From NCBI RefSeq assembly GCF_003236175.1, contig NZ_QKTW01000007.1, forward strand, positions 1 through 64,000: 64,000 bases of DNA, written 5' to 3'. A model generated the notes under the pieces. It searched no databases and had not been told where the DNA came from. It saw nothing but the letters and a program-made list of their open reading frames with translations. The number at the start of each line of letters is the position of its first letter. The stretch's first letter is position 1. Of this stretch, positions 48,928 through 59,300 are shown piece by piece. The translations under genes were made by a program, and so were the position numbers. The stretch comes from Taibaiella soli (GTDB lineage: Bacteria > Bacteroidota > Bacteroidia > Chitinophagales > Chitinophagaceae).

Positions 48928-49127
48928 ACAGTCAGGTTTTCGGTTCAGTAAATAACGAATAAGCGTTCGAAACATTCTACTGCGAAGGAAAACAAAAAGA
49001 TACGGATAACGTAGCTTGTACCGTTTTTATGATAGAAATTTTACAGAACCGTTTTTTAGTGTCTATTTAAAAACCCCGTATTTCCGCCTAAATTTGAAAT
49101 AATACCCTCAACCGTTAAATGGGAATT

Positions 49128-50474
49128 ATGAAAAAGCTCCTCTTCTCCTTTTTACTCCTCATATCTTCAGATTGCATAGCACAGAAAGTGACGTATTTAA
49201 TGGATTCTGTTACCCGCTGTAAGATAGTTACAGACGAAGATGCGCCTGGCATGAGTATTCGCTGGTCGGGGGCTTGTAAAGATGGCCTTGCATCGGGAAA
49301 TGGAACGTTGGTCTGGTCTCAGCAGGGAAAGGTGCTCGCGACTTATAATGGTCAGATGAAAGCCGGTAATGTGGAAGGGAACGGGAAGCTGCTCATTCCC
49401 GGATATGCAACGATGCAGGGAAATTTTCTGGATGGTTCGCTGAATGGACAGGGCGCCATGTATTTTGAAAATGGGGGGAAGACCGTAGGCAATTTTGTGA
49501 ATGGGCAGTTTCTGAATTTAGATGCTAAATATTTACCGCTATTAAAGAAGGAAATAGTTGCATTAAAGGATAGTACCAGAATTTATGATGCCGGTAATCC
49601 TGGCACCGAGCTATTTTATTATTTATTGAAGCCAGAGGGAACGGTGAAAGCAGTTTTAATTCTATTCCCTTCTACTGGTGAGTCTGTAGAAAATGTAATC
49701 AGCTGTAACCGAGAACTGATGCAGCTTTCGTATAATGCTCATATTGCGACAGCGGTCGTGAGTGCTAATTATAACAATAGTTTGGACAGCGACGCACAGG
49801 CAATGCGATTTTTTGAAACGGTATTTGTGGCGCTGGTAACCAAATATAAATTGCCACGAGACAAATTTATTTTATCAGGGCTTTCACTCGGCGGTGAAAA
49901 TGCTTTGCATTATACAGAATTATCGAGGAATAACCGGTATGATACTTATGTGAAGCCGATTGCTGTAATTGGCGTAGATCCGCCGGTGGATATGAATAAT
50001 TTATACCACAATGCAAAATCGATGAAGGAAGAATATGAGCGCGAAGGTGATAGCCTTGCGGAAAGCAAGAAAGTGGCCCTGGCCGAAGACCGCTTTCTGA
50101 TAGATGAGTTCCATAAACTTTATGGTGGTTCTCCGGAGCAGTTTCCGCAGCGATATATTGACGGCTCTGAATTTTCCAGAGATCAGGAAGACGGTGGCAA
50201 CGCAAAATTCCTCATACATGTGCCCGTGCGACTGTATTGTGACCCGGATATTCTCTGGCAGCTCAAATACAAAGGCCGCGATTATTACCATATGAATGCT
50301 GCAGATCTCTCAGCAATGACGAGCTTCCTGATGAAAAAGGGAAATAAGCAAGTAGAGTTTATTCCTGCACTGGGAAAGGGTTTCAGGGTAGATGGCACAA
50401 GACATCCGCATTCATGGTCTATTGTAGATCCGAAAGATTGCGTGGAATGGATGCTGGGAATTGCTGGTCGCTAA
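49128..50474 (+). CDS. MORN-repeat / alpha-beta hydrolase fusion, secreted
   Basis: A 448-residue exported protein with two modules. After a signal peptide (KKLLFSFLLLISSDCIAQ), residues about 40-125 hold MORN repeats (CKDGLASGNGTLVW, GNVEGNGKLLIPG, GSLNGQGAMYFENG). Residues about 160-448 form an alpha/beta hydrolase with nucleophile elbow GLSLGG (FILSGLSLGGENALHY), a likely acid in VRLYCDPDILW and the catalytic His in GTRHPHSWSIV. The substrate is not evident; an esterase role is inferred. ATG 49119 lies three codons earlier in frame and is an alternative start. It is divergent from the WG gene and convergent with the OmpR-type regulator gene, 9 nt from its stop. Confidence 0.82.
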   Translation: MKKLLFSFLLLISSDCIAQKVTYLMDSVTRCKIVTDEDAPGMSIRWSGACKDGLASGNGTLVWSQQGKVLATYNGQMKAGNVEGNGKLLIPGYATMQGNFLDGSLNGQGAMYFENGGKTVGNFVNGQFLNLDAKYLPLLKKEIVALKDSTRIYDAGNPGTELFYYLLKPEGTVKAVLILFPSTGESVENVISCNRELMQLSYNAHIATAVVSANYNNSLDSDAQAMRFFETVFVALVTKYKLPRDKFILSGLSLGGENALHYTELSRNNRYDTYVKPIAVIGVDPPVDMNNLYHNAKSMKEEYEREGDSLAESKKVALAEDRFLIDEFHKLYGGSPEQFPQRYIDGSEFSRDQEDGGNAKFLIHVPVRLYCDPDILWQLKYKGRDYYHMNAADLSAMTSFLMKKGNKQVEFIPALGKGFRVDGTRHPHSWSIVDPKDCVEWMLGIAGR

Positions 50475-50483
50475 TTCGTTTTT

Positions 50484-51182
50484 CTAATTGTTTACGGAGA
50501 ATTGATATCCTTTTCCCTTTAGGGTAATGATTTCTACGCCGCTCCCTGTGATGAAATGATCGCGCAGCTTGCGAATATAGACGTCCAGGTTTCTGCTGAT
50601 AAAATAGGAGTTGTCACCCCAAACTAACTTCATCAATTTATGTCTGTCGAGGATCGTGTTTACATGCGTACAGAAGATATCGAGGATCTCGGCTTCTCTG
50701 GCGGATAGCCTGATAATATTATTACCGTCTTTTAGTTCCAGTTTTTCAGGTGTGTAAATAAAACTTCCCAGCTGCATTTGTGGCTTGCTTTTCGAGTTGC
50801 CGGTCTTCTCCTGCTGTCCCGTTATCCGCATCTGATTGTCGATCCGTACCATTAGTTCTTCCATACTGAATGGTTTTTTCATATAGTCTGTACCGCCTGC
50901 CGTAAAGCCGTCCAGCACATCTTTAGTCTGACTTTTTGCGGTAAGAAATATGATGGGTAATTGTGGGTGTGCTGCTCTGATAGAGGCGCCAAGTGTAAAT
51001 CCATCTGTATGCGGAAGCATCACATCAAGCACACAGATATCCGGCTGAAAATCATTGATTGCATCCAGCACTTTTAATCCGTCTTTTTTATGTAATACTA
51101 CATATCCTTTCAGCTCCATCGTTTCTTTAACGATACAGGCCAGGTGCTCCTCATCTTCTATATAAAGCACTCTACAACTCAT
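50484..51182 (-). CDS. OmpR/PhoB-family response regulator
   Basis: A 232-residue regulator. The receiver domain has E9-D10, the phosphorylated D53 (ICVLDVMLPHTDGF) and K103-like AKSQTKD/YMKKPFSMEEL. The winged-helix effector domain (about 135-230) has LSAREAEILDIFCTHVNTIL and SRNLDVYIRKLRDHFITGSG. Its start overlaps the end of the kinase gene by 11 nt, so the two are translationally coupled. The divergent GLPGLI/TonB receptor operon, with TTAACC boxes in front of it, is the most likely target. Confidence 0.95.
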   Translation of the reverse strand: MSCRVLYIEDEEHLACIVKETMELKGYVVLHKKDGLKVLDAINDFQPDICVLDVMLPHTDGFTLGASIRAAHPQLPIIFLTAKSQTKDVLDGFTAGGTDYMKKPFSMEELMVRIDNQMRITGQQEKTGNSKSKPQMQLGSFIYTPEKLELKDGNNIIRLSAREAEILDIFCTHVNTILDRHKLMKLVWGDNSYFISRNLDVYIRKLRDHFITGSGVEIITLKGKGYQFSVNN

Positions 51183-52614
51183 TCGGATTTGATTTAGGAA
51201 TGGAAATAATAAATGTGGTGCCTGTTCCTTGTATACTTTTGAGTATTATCTGTCCATTGTGCATTTGCACAATATGTTTTGCATAAGCGAGTCCGAGTCC
51301 GTGCCCTTTGGTATTATGTACATCGCCCTGCGGAACACGATAAAATTGTTCGAATATTTTATGCTGATATTCCCTGGCTATGCCTGGGCCATTGTCGGCG
51401 ATCATTAGTTGAATTTCTTCGTTCGTGCCGCGAAGGGTTATTTCTATTTTGTTGCCACCATATTTAACAGCATTGTCGAGTAAGTTGTACAAAGCGTTCG
51501 TAAAATGGACATTGTCTATAGCTGCGATCAGCGGCATATCCGGGATATTCCAGGTAATATCCATTTGTTTTTCTGCGAATGCCGGTTGCAATGCTTGCGT
51601 GACTTCGCGCAGTAGTATGCCAACATCTGTTGGTTTCTTTTCTAATATCAATTGCCCGGTTCCGGCTTGCAGGTTATCGATTACACGATCTATGAGTATC
51701 CGTAAGCGGTTCATTTCCCATGCCGCAATGTTCAGATATTTTTCTGATCGTGTAACATCGTGCAGAGCACCATAACTTTTCAATGCTTCCAGTGCCACCT
51801 GTGTAGCGGCTACAGGTGTTTTTAGCTCGTGCGAAACATTGCTGATGAAGCTATCTTTCTGAACACTGAAATTCATCTGATGTTTTATAGTTCGGTAAGC
51901 CAGCACGAAAGCGACGATTGTCAGCGTTACCAACACTGCTGCAAAAGCGAATGCCGGCCAGGTTCGTTGAAAAATATAATAATGGTAACCGGTCAGTTGT
52001 ACAGTCATACGATTGTTGGCGGATCTGTATCTGAAGATTTTTTCGCTGTTGTTTTTTTCTGGAAGCCACGCGGCAGTGATATGCGGATAGGTGTGCGCTA
52101 ATGCTTCAGTAAATTTCTTTTTCAGCAGCTGTGTATCTCCAGCCAGTAATTCAGTGGTGCCTGATCCATGCTCGCCCATCAGCTTTGTGAATGCAACGCG
52201 CATTGTCTGATTGATCAGGTCGTCTGGATGTAAACTGTCGGTAGCTTGCAGTGCTGCACTGTCTGTAGCTTGCCGGGCAATTATAAAGCCAGTGGCTTGT
52301 TCTTGTGTGTGGGTCACACTATCCGGAATAATAGTGCTGTTGCTATGCAGCGTCATCACGGTGGGATTCTTCGTGAATTGCGAAGCAGGCATGCTTTTCA
52401 GAATATGTGCTACCATATTACCTACGACGCTATCCGTGATTTTCGTTTCTGTTCGATCAAACACATTCCGGATATCTGCGTTGAGCTGTTTTTTTGTTGC
52501 TTCGTATTGTGATCTGAGCCACATGATCGTCAATACAAGGAGCATCAACTCGCTTGCTATCATCAGTGCGGCGATCAGGCCTGTTCTTCCGTTATGTTTC
52601 TTCCGTGCTGCCAC
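51172..52614 (-). CDS. Membrane sensor histidine kinase
   Basis: A 480-residue kinase and partner of the OmpR-type regulator. It has two transmembrane helices, at about 13-33 (GLIAALMIASELMLLVLTIM) and 217-237 (AFAFAAVLVTLTIVAFVLAY), flanking a periplasmic sensor of about 180 residues with no recognised fold. HisKA has the H-box SNVSHELKTPVAATQVALEA (His near 261). The ATPase domain has ALYNLLDNAVKYGG, DNGPGIAREYQHKIFEQFYR and GHGLGLAYAKHIVQ. No HAMP domain is evident. It faces the GLPGLI gene across a 140-bp intergenic region. Confidence 0.93.
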   Translation of the reverse strand: MAARKKHNGRTGLIAALMIASELMLLVLTIMWLRSQYEATKKQLNADIRNVFDRTETKITDSVVGNMVAHILKSMPASQFTKNPTVMTLHSNSTIIPDSVTHTQEQATGFIIARQATDSAALQATDSLHPDDLINQTMRVAFTKLMGEHGSGTTELLAGDTQLLKKKFTEALAHTYPHITAAWLPEKNNSEKIFRYRSANNRMTVQLTGYHYYIFQRTWPAFAFAAVLVTLTIVAFVLAYRTIKHQMNFSVQKDSFISNVSHELKTPVAATQVALEALKSYGALHDVTRSEKYLNIAAWEMNRLRILIDRVIDNLQAGTGQLILEKKPTDVGILLREVTQALQPAFAEKQMDITWNIPDMPLIAAIDNVHFTNALYNLLDNAVKYGGNKIEITLRGTNEEIQLMIADNGPGIAREYQHKIFEQFYRVPQGDVHNTKGHGLGLAYAKHIVQMHNGQIILKSIQGTGTTFIISIPKSNPNEL

Positions 52615-52672
52615 TTGTGTTCATTAATGTACTGCAAAAAAAGGGAATGTAGTTGTACCAAATACGAGTCAT

Positions 52673-52709
52673 TAACCTTAATTAACCACAATTGGGGCCT
52701 TGTTAACCC
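52673..52709. promoter_or_regulatory. Helically phased TTAACC direct repeats (candidate response-regulator sites)
   Basis: TTAACC occurs three times in the same orientation at 52673-52678, 52683-52688 and 52704-52709. Start-to-start distances are 10 and 21 bp, that is one and two helical turns. OmpR-type regulators bind such direct repeats as tandem dimers. The cluster lies between the kinase gene and the GLPGLI gene, and could control either or both directions. Confidence 0.55.
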
Positions 52710-52755
52710 TTGTCTGTAGGGCCAGCCAATAGTTTTGTTTCATAAAAACGACACA

Positions 52756-53514
52756 ATGAAAAAAATATTTTCGGCATTCGCACTTGCCTTATCAATGCCA
52801 GCTTTGGCGCAGCAGACCACGGGTATAATTACTTACAGACAGACGGTTTCGCTGAATCTGGAAAGCCAGGATATTCCTGAATCGCTAAAAGCAATGCTGC
52901 CCAAGGAACAACAGTCGGAGAAGATTTTGTATTTCAGCCCAACGGCCTCACTTTATGAGGCAAGTGCTCAGAAAGCGGATAAAAACATGTCATATACGCA
53001 GGGTAACACCAATGTTATGATGCAAACAAACGGAGGGGAAGCAGAACATATTGTTTACACCGATCTGAAGGCGAAAAAAATAGTAGAACAGGAGGATTTG
53101 ATGGGTCGTGTATTTTTAATAGATAAGGACATTCCCGTGTTGAAATGGAAATTTACCGGAAGACAGAAAACGATTATTGGTTTACCGTGCATGGAAGCTG
53201 TGGCGTTGGATAAGAAAGACTCTGTTATGGTATGGTTTACTACTTCTATACCGGTAAATGCTGGTCCGCAGGTATATGCTGGTCTCCCGGGGATGATTCT
53301 GGAAATGACCATGAATCAGGTACATTTCGTTGCCCTTAGCGTTACCACTGCAGATGATAAGACCCTGGCAAAGATTAAAGCGCCGGTTAAGGGGAAAAAA
53401 GTGACAGAAGAGGAATTTGAGAAGATTACAGAACAGAAAATAGATGAGCTGAGGAAGCAGTATGGTGGTGGTGGAAGTGGTAATACAGTCATTTTTTCGC
53501 CCGCTGGAAATTAA
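52756..53514 (+). CDS. GLPGLI-family secreted protein
   Basis: A 252-residue exported protein with signal peptide MKKIFSAFALALSMPALAQ. It has the family-defining motif as AGLPGMILEM (about residue 180), preceded by the ITYRQTVSLN start and the KKIVEQEDLMGRVFLI and WKFTGRQKTIIGLPCMEAVA blocks. GLPGLI proteins are periplasmic and usually encoded beside a carboxypeptidase-regulatory TonB receptor, as here, 8 nt upstream of it. Their function is unsettled. The frame opens at 52735, and ATG 52756 starts the signal. Confidence 0.9.
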   Translation: MKKIFSAFALALSMPALAQQTTGIITYRQTVSLNLESQDIPESLKAMLPKEQQSEKILYFSPTASLYEASAQKADKNMSYTQGNTNVMMQTNGGEAEHIVYTDLKAKKIVEQEDLMGRVFLIDKDIPVLKWKFTGRQKTIIGLPCMEAVALDKKDSVMVWFTTSIPVNAGPQVYAGLPGMILEMTMNQVHFVALSVTTADDKTLAKIKAPVKGKKVTEEEFEKITEQKIDELRKQYGGGGSGNTVIFSPAGN

Positions 53515-53522
53515 AGGTTTGT

Positions 53523-56255
53523 ATGCGCGCTATTTTGGTTTTCGCTTTTTTGTTGTTCCAGGTTTCGAACGCGATTGCAGGGACGCATCGGCTTAATGGA
53601 GTCGTAAAAGATTCGGTTGGAACATTGAGCGCTGTATCCGTATCACTGCTTGCTCCCGCCGATTCTACACTTGTCGCGTTTGGCATTACTGATCTTGCAG
53701 GCCGGTTTGAAATCAACAATGTAAACAATGGATCTTATCTGCTGCAAGTGGCCTCGCTCGGCTACTATACCGAATATCGCCCCATCACTGTGGCTGATGG
53801 GATGAACGCCGCTCTGGGGGACATTAAGCTTGAAGAGAATAAAGCGGCTCATGTATTAAATGATGTGGTGATCTCTGGTGAAAGAGTGCCCGTTCGTGTA
53901 AAAGGTGACACGTTGGAATATAACGCTTCTTCGTTTAAAGTAAAGCCCGACGGAGTCGTAGAGGATTTACTGCGTAAGCTGCCCGGTATTCAGGTAGATA
54001 AAGATGGAAACATCAAGTCAATGGGTAAAGATGTAAAGAAAGTATTGGTGGATGGGAAGGAATTTTTTAACGATGATCCGTTACTCGCAACTAAAAATTT
54101 GCCTGCCGATGCTATTGATAAAGTACAAGCATTTGAGAAGAGATCGGATGGAAGTCTTTTTACCGGTATTGACGATGGCTCACGTGAGCAAACCCTCAAT
54201 CTGACATTGAAGAAAAACAAAAAGCTCGGGTGTTTTGGTGACGTGACTGCCGGTGCCGGCAGTAATGGAAGATATGAGGGGGCAATAAAAGCATTCCGAT
54301 TTCGGAAGACAGAACAGCTTGCGGCAATGGGCATGTTTAATAATATCAATAAGTTCGGTTTTAGCATTAAAGACTATCTGAACTTTAACGGTGGATTGGG
54401 TTCTATGATGCAAAGCGGTGGGCAGATCAATATCAATGGCGATGAAGTTCCGATCGATAATGGTCAACCGATAAGCGGTGCAATTACCTCTGGGGCTGCG
54501 GCATTTAATTATACAATAGAGCCGCGAAGTCAGAATAGGCTTACGTTTAGCTATATGGGCAATGGGATAAAGAAGTTTCTGGATCAACAGACCATCAGTC
54601 AAAATTATGTGCCCGGGAGTTCTTTCGAACGTGTGACTAATACCTGGCAAAACAATAATAATCTGGTCAACCGGCTATCGCTTCATTGGCGCAATCAGCT
54701 GGATTCTCAAAACATGTATACTTTAGATGTGCATGGTCAGATCGGGAGTGCGAATGCCGCTGGAACAGCCTATACACAAACACTTGCGGGTGGAATGCCA
54801 GAAAATTATTTGAGCAGCTACACCAAAAATAACTCGCTCAAAACATCTGCTGACGGTACACTCAATTGGATCCGGAAAGTGAATGATCATTGGCCGGTTT
54901 TTGAAACAAGGATCAGCGCGAAATATGCTAACTGGAATGAGAGGAGTGAATGGAACAATATCACGCAATTCTTTTCGCCAGCCATGCAGGCAACAGATCA
55001 GCAGTATTTGAATAATGAACAGCGGACAATAAATACATCGGCAGAAGTTTCTGCGGTACGGTCATTTGGCAAAGGCTTTTTTCTGGTGCCATCTGTTGCC
55101 GGTAGGTTTGAAAAGCAGTGTGATTATCGGACACAAGGATTGCTATATGGTGCAGAAGGTCCCACAGATTCATTGAGTCCACGCTTCTATCGGAATGCAA
55201 TGACTGCAGATGCTGGTTTGCAACTGAAGAGAAACAGGAAAAATATACAGAGCTATATCTCGCTAAAGGCAGAAAATATATCGATAGCGCCGTACTTAAA
55301 TGGCAGCGGACTGTATAACCGGAATTATTATTATCTACTACCGTCCGCATTTTTTCAGAAGAGTACAAACGGCCGCTCGTTATCGGTGAATTATTATGCT
55401 TCCGTTTCTGCTCCACAAGCAGCACAAATGTTGCCTGTGGCAGATTATAGTAATCCGTTGATGGTAACTCAGGGGAATGTCAATCTAAAACCAGAATATG
55501 CGCATAACCTGAATGGCAGCTATACTATTTTCGATCAGTTTACAATGTCTTCTTTTTTCGCAATGCTCAACGGGAGTTATGTGAAAGATAAGATTGGATG
55601 GTCGCAGACGGTAATGCCCGATTTAAGTCAGCACATGGTGATGGCAAATAATCGTTACGATTGCAATGCCCGGCTGGATCTGCAATACGCCCGGCCTGTG
55701 CAAAAAATAGGATTAAATGTTTCTGTTGGGTTAACCGAAACCTGGGATCAGTCTATAGCGTCAATCAACAACGTGAACAACACTAACAACACTTTTGTAC
55801 ACAGCGGGAAGTTGAGCTTCAATAATCTCAATAATGATAAGATAGACGTAAGATGGGGTGTGCGGGCAGAAATTACCCATACTAGTTATTCGATCAATAA
55901 GGAGCAGAACGCGAATTATTACAACTATACGGGTTTTATCAGATGCAACTACAGACCATTGGCGCACTGGAATATCTCCCTGGCATGCGATGTTACTCAT
56001 TATACAGTTCAAGGCGTTTATCAAGCAGTAACGATTCCTATTTGCAACGCGGAATTAACGCGGTATCTGATGAAGAATGACAGACTCAGTCTGAATCTGA
56101 GATGTTTCGATATTTTGAATCAAAACAGAGCTATTTACCAGACAAGTCAGCTGAACTACCTGTTGCAGCAAAGGTCAAATATTATCGGGCGCTATTTAAT
56201 GTTTTCGCTGGGTTATAAATTGAATAAAGTAAAGGGTGGCGCCGGTCTCCTTTAG
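53523..56255 (+). CDS. TonB-dependent receptor-like outer-membrane protein (GLPGLI partner)
   Basis: This 910-residue outer-membrane protein has signal peptide MRAILVFAFLLFQVSNAIAG. A carboxypeptidase-regulatory-like domain follows (about 20-105, TDLAGRFEINNVNNGSYLLQ), then a plug-like segment (about 120-215, GVVEDLLRKLPGIQVDKDGN, KKVLVDGKEFFNDDP, GIDDGSREQTLNLTLKK). The rest is a long barrel (YYLLPSAFFQKSTNGRS, NVSVGLTETWDQ, RCFDILNQNRAIYQ). It belongs to the barrel family that pairs with GLPGLI proteins. The end (GRYLMFSLGYKLNKVKGGAG) extends past the last strand. It is probably co-regulated by the divergent two-component system. Cargo unknown. Confidence 0.88.
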   Translation: MRAILVFAFLLFQVSNAIAGTHRLNGVVKDSVGTLSAVSVSLLAPADSTLVAFGITDLAGRFEINNVNNGSYLLQVASLGYYTEYRPITVADGMNAALGDIKLEENKAAHVLNDVVISGERVPVRVKGDTLEYNASSFKVKPDGVVEDLLRKLPGIQVDKDGNIKSMGKDVKKVLVDGKEFFNDDPLLATKNLPADAIDKVQAFEKRSDGSLFTGIDDGSREQTLNLTLKKNKKLGCFGDVTAGAGSNGRYEGAIKAFRFRKTEQLAAMGMFNNINKFGFSIKDYLNFNGGLGSMMQSGGQININGDEVPIDNGQPISGAITSGAAAFNYTIEPRSQNRLTFSYMGNGIKKFLDQQTISQNYVPGSSFERVTNTWQNNNNLVNRLSLHWRNQLDSQNMYTLDVHGQIGSANAAGTAYTQTLAGGMPENYLSSYTKNNSLKTSADGTLNWIRKVNDHWPVFETRISAKYANWNERSEWNNITQFFSPAMQATDQQYLNNEQRTINTSAEVSAVRSFGKGFFLVPSVAGRFEKQCDYRTQGLLYGAEGPTDSLSPRFYRNAMTADAGLQLKRNRKNIQSYISLKAENISIAPYLNGSGLYNRNYYYLLPSAFFQKSTNGRSLSVNYYASVSAPQAAQMLPVADYSNPLMVTQGNVNLKPEYAHNLNGSYTIFDQFTMSSFFAMLNGSYVKDKIGWSQTVMPDLSQHMVMANNRYDCNARLDLQYARPVQKIGLNVSVGLTETWDQSIASINNVNNTNNTFVHSGKLSFNNLNNDKIDVRWGVRAEITHTSYSINKEQNANYYNYTGFIRCNYRPLAHWNISLACDVTHYTVQGVYQAVTIPICNAELTRYLMKNDRLSLNLRCFDILNQNRAIYQTSQLNYLLQQRSNIIGRYLMFSLGYKLNKVKGGAGLL

Positions 56256-56298
56256 TTGTAAGCGTCATCGCTATTTTTTCTTGTATTTTAATTATGAA

Positions 56299-56328
56299 AA
56301 AGGCCGTCTTACAATGAAGACGGCCTTT
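56299..56328. terminator. Bidirectional terminator between convergent genes
   Basis: The arms AAAGGCCGTCTT and AAGACGGCCTTT form a perfect 12-bp stem with a 6-nt loop. Short A and T runs flank it on both sides, so it can end both the TonB receptor gene and the giant T9SS gene. Confidence 0.85.
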
Positions 56329-56354
56329 GTAATCGAAAGCAACCCCTAAGGTAT

Positions 56355-59300
56355 TTATTGCAGGATCAGTTTGAAATGATCGTGCGTTGTATTTCCTTTT
56401 ACATCGAGATAATAAACGCCTCTTGCTAATCCGGCCAGTGAAGGCAGTGCGTAGCGTGTAGTACCTGATGGTATCTTGTAAGTAGTAATCAATTGACCGA
56501 GACCGTCTACCAGATTAATAGACAAATCTTCACTTGTTGGTTCGCTGAATGCTACAGTAGCAATATCATGCGCCGGGTTTGGCAATACCGAGATCGTTAC
56601 CGGAATCTTACCAAAGTTTAATTGACGCACAGGGCTCAGTTTATAACTGCCATCTGTAGCAATGATGCGCAGACGATAGTAGTTACGGCCTTGTACCGGT
56701 GCGTTGTCGGTCAGATGATAAGTCATAGCGCCGGCAGTCTTAATTGCGTTGACACGGCCCAGCTCTTCCCAGTATTGACCATCAATACTTCTTTCCACTT
56801 TGAAGTATTCTCCCTCGGTATTATTGTCTGTTGTCCATTGCAACAAACCTGTATTGCCATTTTTCGTAGCAGTGAATGAAGTGAGGTATACAGCCAGCGG
56901 ATTCAGCGGAGCGATATAATCTTCCCATTCGCCATTGGTGATTGGTGCTGTAAAATCAGCCGCAGTAAATGCAGTGTTTGCTCTTACACCAACACGTACC
57001 ACATAATTGGCGCTGTTTGCCGGTGAAATAACAGATATCGGAACAACTACAGGAGATGCAGTATTGACGCTGTCATTGTAGAATGCATCAAATGTGCCAT
57101 CACCATCCCAGTCAATCCACATACCCCATTGTACGCCGTTTACAGGACCCTGACTATTAACCGTAAGATTCCAGGTTTGTGTAACATTAGGACTCATGAA
57201 TGTACCTGCGTCCAGGCCATCTTCATCCGGTAAGCCGGTATTATCATCGGTAACAGCTGTTGCAGAAGCTACATATTCACAACCCACATAGTCAACAAGA
57301 TTGCCTAACCACACACTACCCGTAGAATCTGGTTTTCCGTCATTATTGAGATCAGGATAAACAAGCGCTCTTACAGCAGGATAAATAGCAGGTGCATCAC
57401 CAAAGTCGGCGCCGGTAATTAAAATAGAGTAGTCCTCTACCTCACCATCTGCGCGAACGCCTGTTGGTAATGGTGTTTTATTCCATCCATTTGTAGTGTC
57501 GGTAGTGAGACGTACACGTAAATAAGAAGTACCCGCGACAACAGAACAGCCATTATTAAAGCCGTTAAATTGGAGCAATGGACTCGTTGCTGTCGTACTG
57601 CTTGGGATTGTAAGTACAGCAGATTGTTCACCCGCATCGTTAAAGTCGCCATCATGGTTGAAGTCGATCCATGCCGCGAGATAGGCAGGATTGCCTGTGT
57701 TGTTAAATACGCTGTTGACAAGCATGCCAATTGTCTGGCTACCTGTATTTACACCTGGTAAGAAACGGATACCTTCTTCGTCATTAATCACATTGTTGTC
57801 ATCATCACCAATCGCAAGTGCATTCATCAGTGCGCTTACCGGAGCGCTTTCAGCGTCTGTTGCCGTACCGATTTTTAGCAAAGCATTGACGCCGTGGCTG
57901 GCAGGGTTTCCTCCTTCGTAAATAAGCGGCGCATCACCGAAGTCATAAGCCAGGCAAGAGGTAGGGACAGTCACAGTCACTAAAGCTGTGTCTACGCAAT
58001 TGCTGGTGTTGTTGGTAACAGTTGCGATATAGTCGCCGCTGCTCAACGGCGTTACAACCGGATTTTGCGCATAAGCATCGCTCAGGTTAGTAGCAGGCGT
58101 CCATACGATGGTGTTGCCAGTTGCAGGGCTAACTGTGAGTGGCATTGTAGCAGAAGTGGAAGGACATACGATTAAGTCGCCGCCTGTTGCTGATAGATTG
58201 TTTGCCGAAACGGTTACAATGGTTTCCTGATAGTTGCTACAGCCGCTATTCAGGTCCGTTTGTGTCACGCGATAAGTAGTGGCAGCAGATGGATTCACCG
58301 CAGTGCTTGCACTGGTTGGACTAGCTACAGTCGCAGCGGGACTCCATTGGTAAATAGTATTCGCTGTTGTTGGTGTCACAGACAACGTAGCCGTACCGCC
58401 TGCGCAAATTGCACTTGGTCCGCTGATGCTGAATGTTGGTAATGTTTTTACCGTCACCTGTACATCATCTATGAGCGTGCAACCTGCATTAGGACCGGTT
58501 CCTGTAGCGGATAGTTCATAAACTGAAGTAACATTTGGATTGACCGTAGGCTGTGCGATATTTGGAGTAGTAAGGCTGCTCGTTGTGCCGGAAATAACTG
58601 TCCATGCATAAGTAATATTCGGTTGCGAAGGACTTCCCAATACTGCGGTACCACCAGGACAGATCGTCGCATTTGGTTTCGCGGAAACCTGAACCGTTGG
58701 TGTTACCACAACAGTGTCGTTGTAAATACAGCCGTTGGCGTAGGTGATCAATACTGTATAGTTAGTAACTGCTACCGGATTTGCCAGTGGGCTTGCACAA
58801 GTAACGCAGCTCATATTAGTAGCCGGAGACCAGCTATAACTGATTGCCGTTGGGAGACTGGCAGTGTTGCTTGTTCCGCCGATACCGATATTCGTTGCAG
58901 TGGAAGGACAGATATTTTGGTCCGCGAGTGTTACCGCAGGCATTATATGAACTGGTACAATTACACTATCAGTCACCGGTGTAGAACAGCCAGGATAGCT
59001 TACTGTAACATAATAAGTCTGCGTGGTGTTTTCAGCTGTTACCGTTGGTTGGGCACATGTAGCACAACTTAATCCAGTAGTTGGTGTCCATTGATAAGTA
59101 GCGTTTGTTACCGGTGTTTTGCCTAATGGTGCAATACCACCCGGACAAAGTGAATCAACGACAATACCTGCATATTCACCAGTAGCGACAACACCGCTCA
59201 GTGTTACTGCGTCTGTTTTCTGACAACCTGTTGCAGGATCAGTAACCGTTACATTGAATGTTTGTGCAGTATTTGCAAACAAAACCTGAGGATTCGCATT

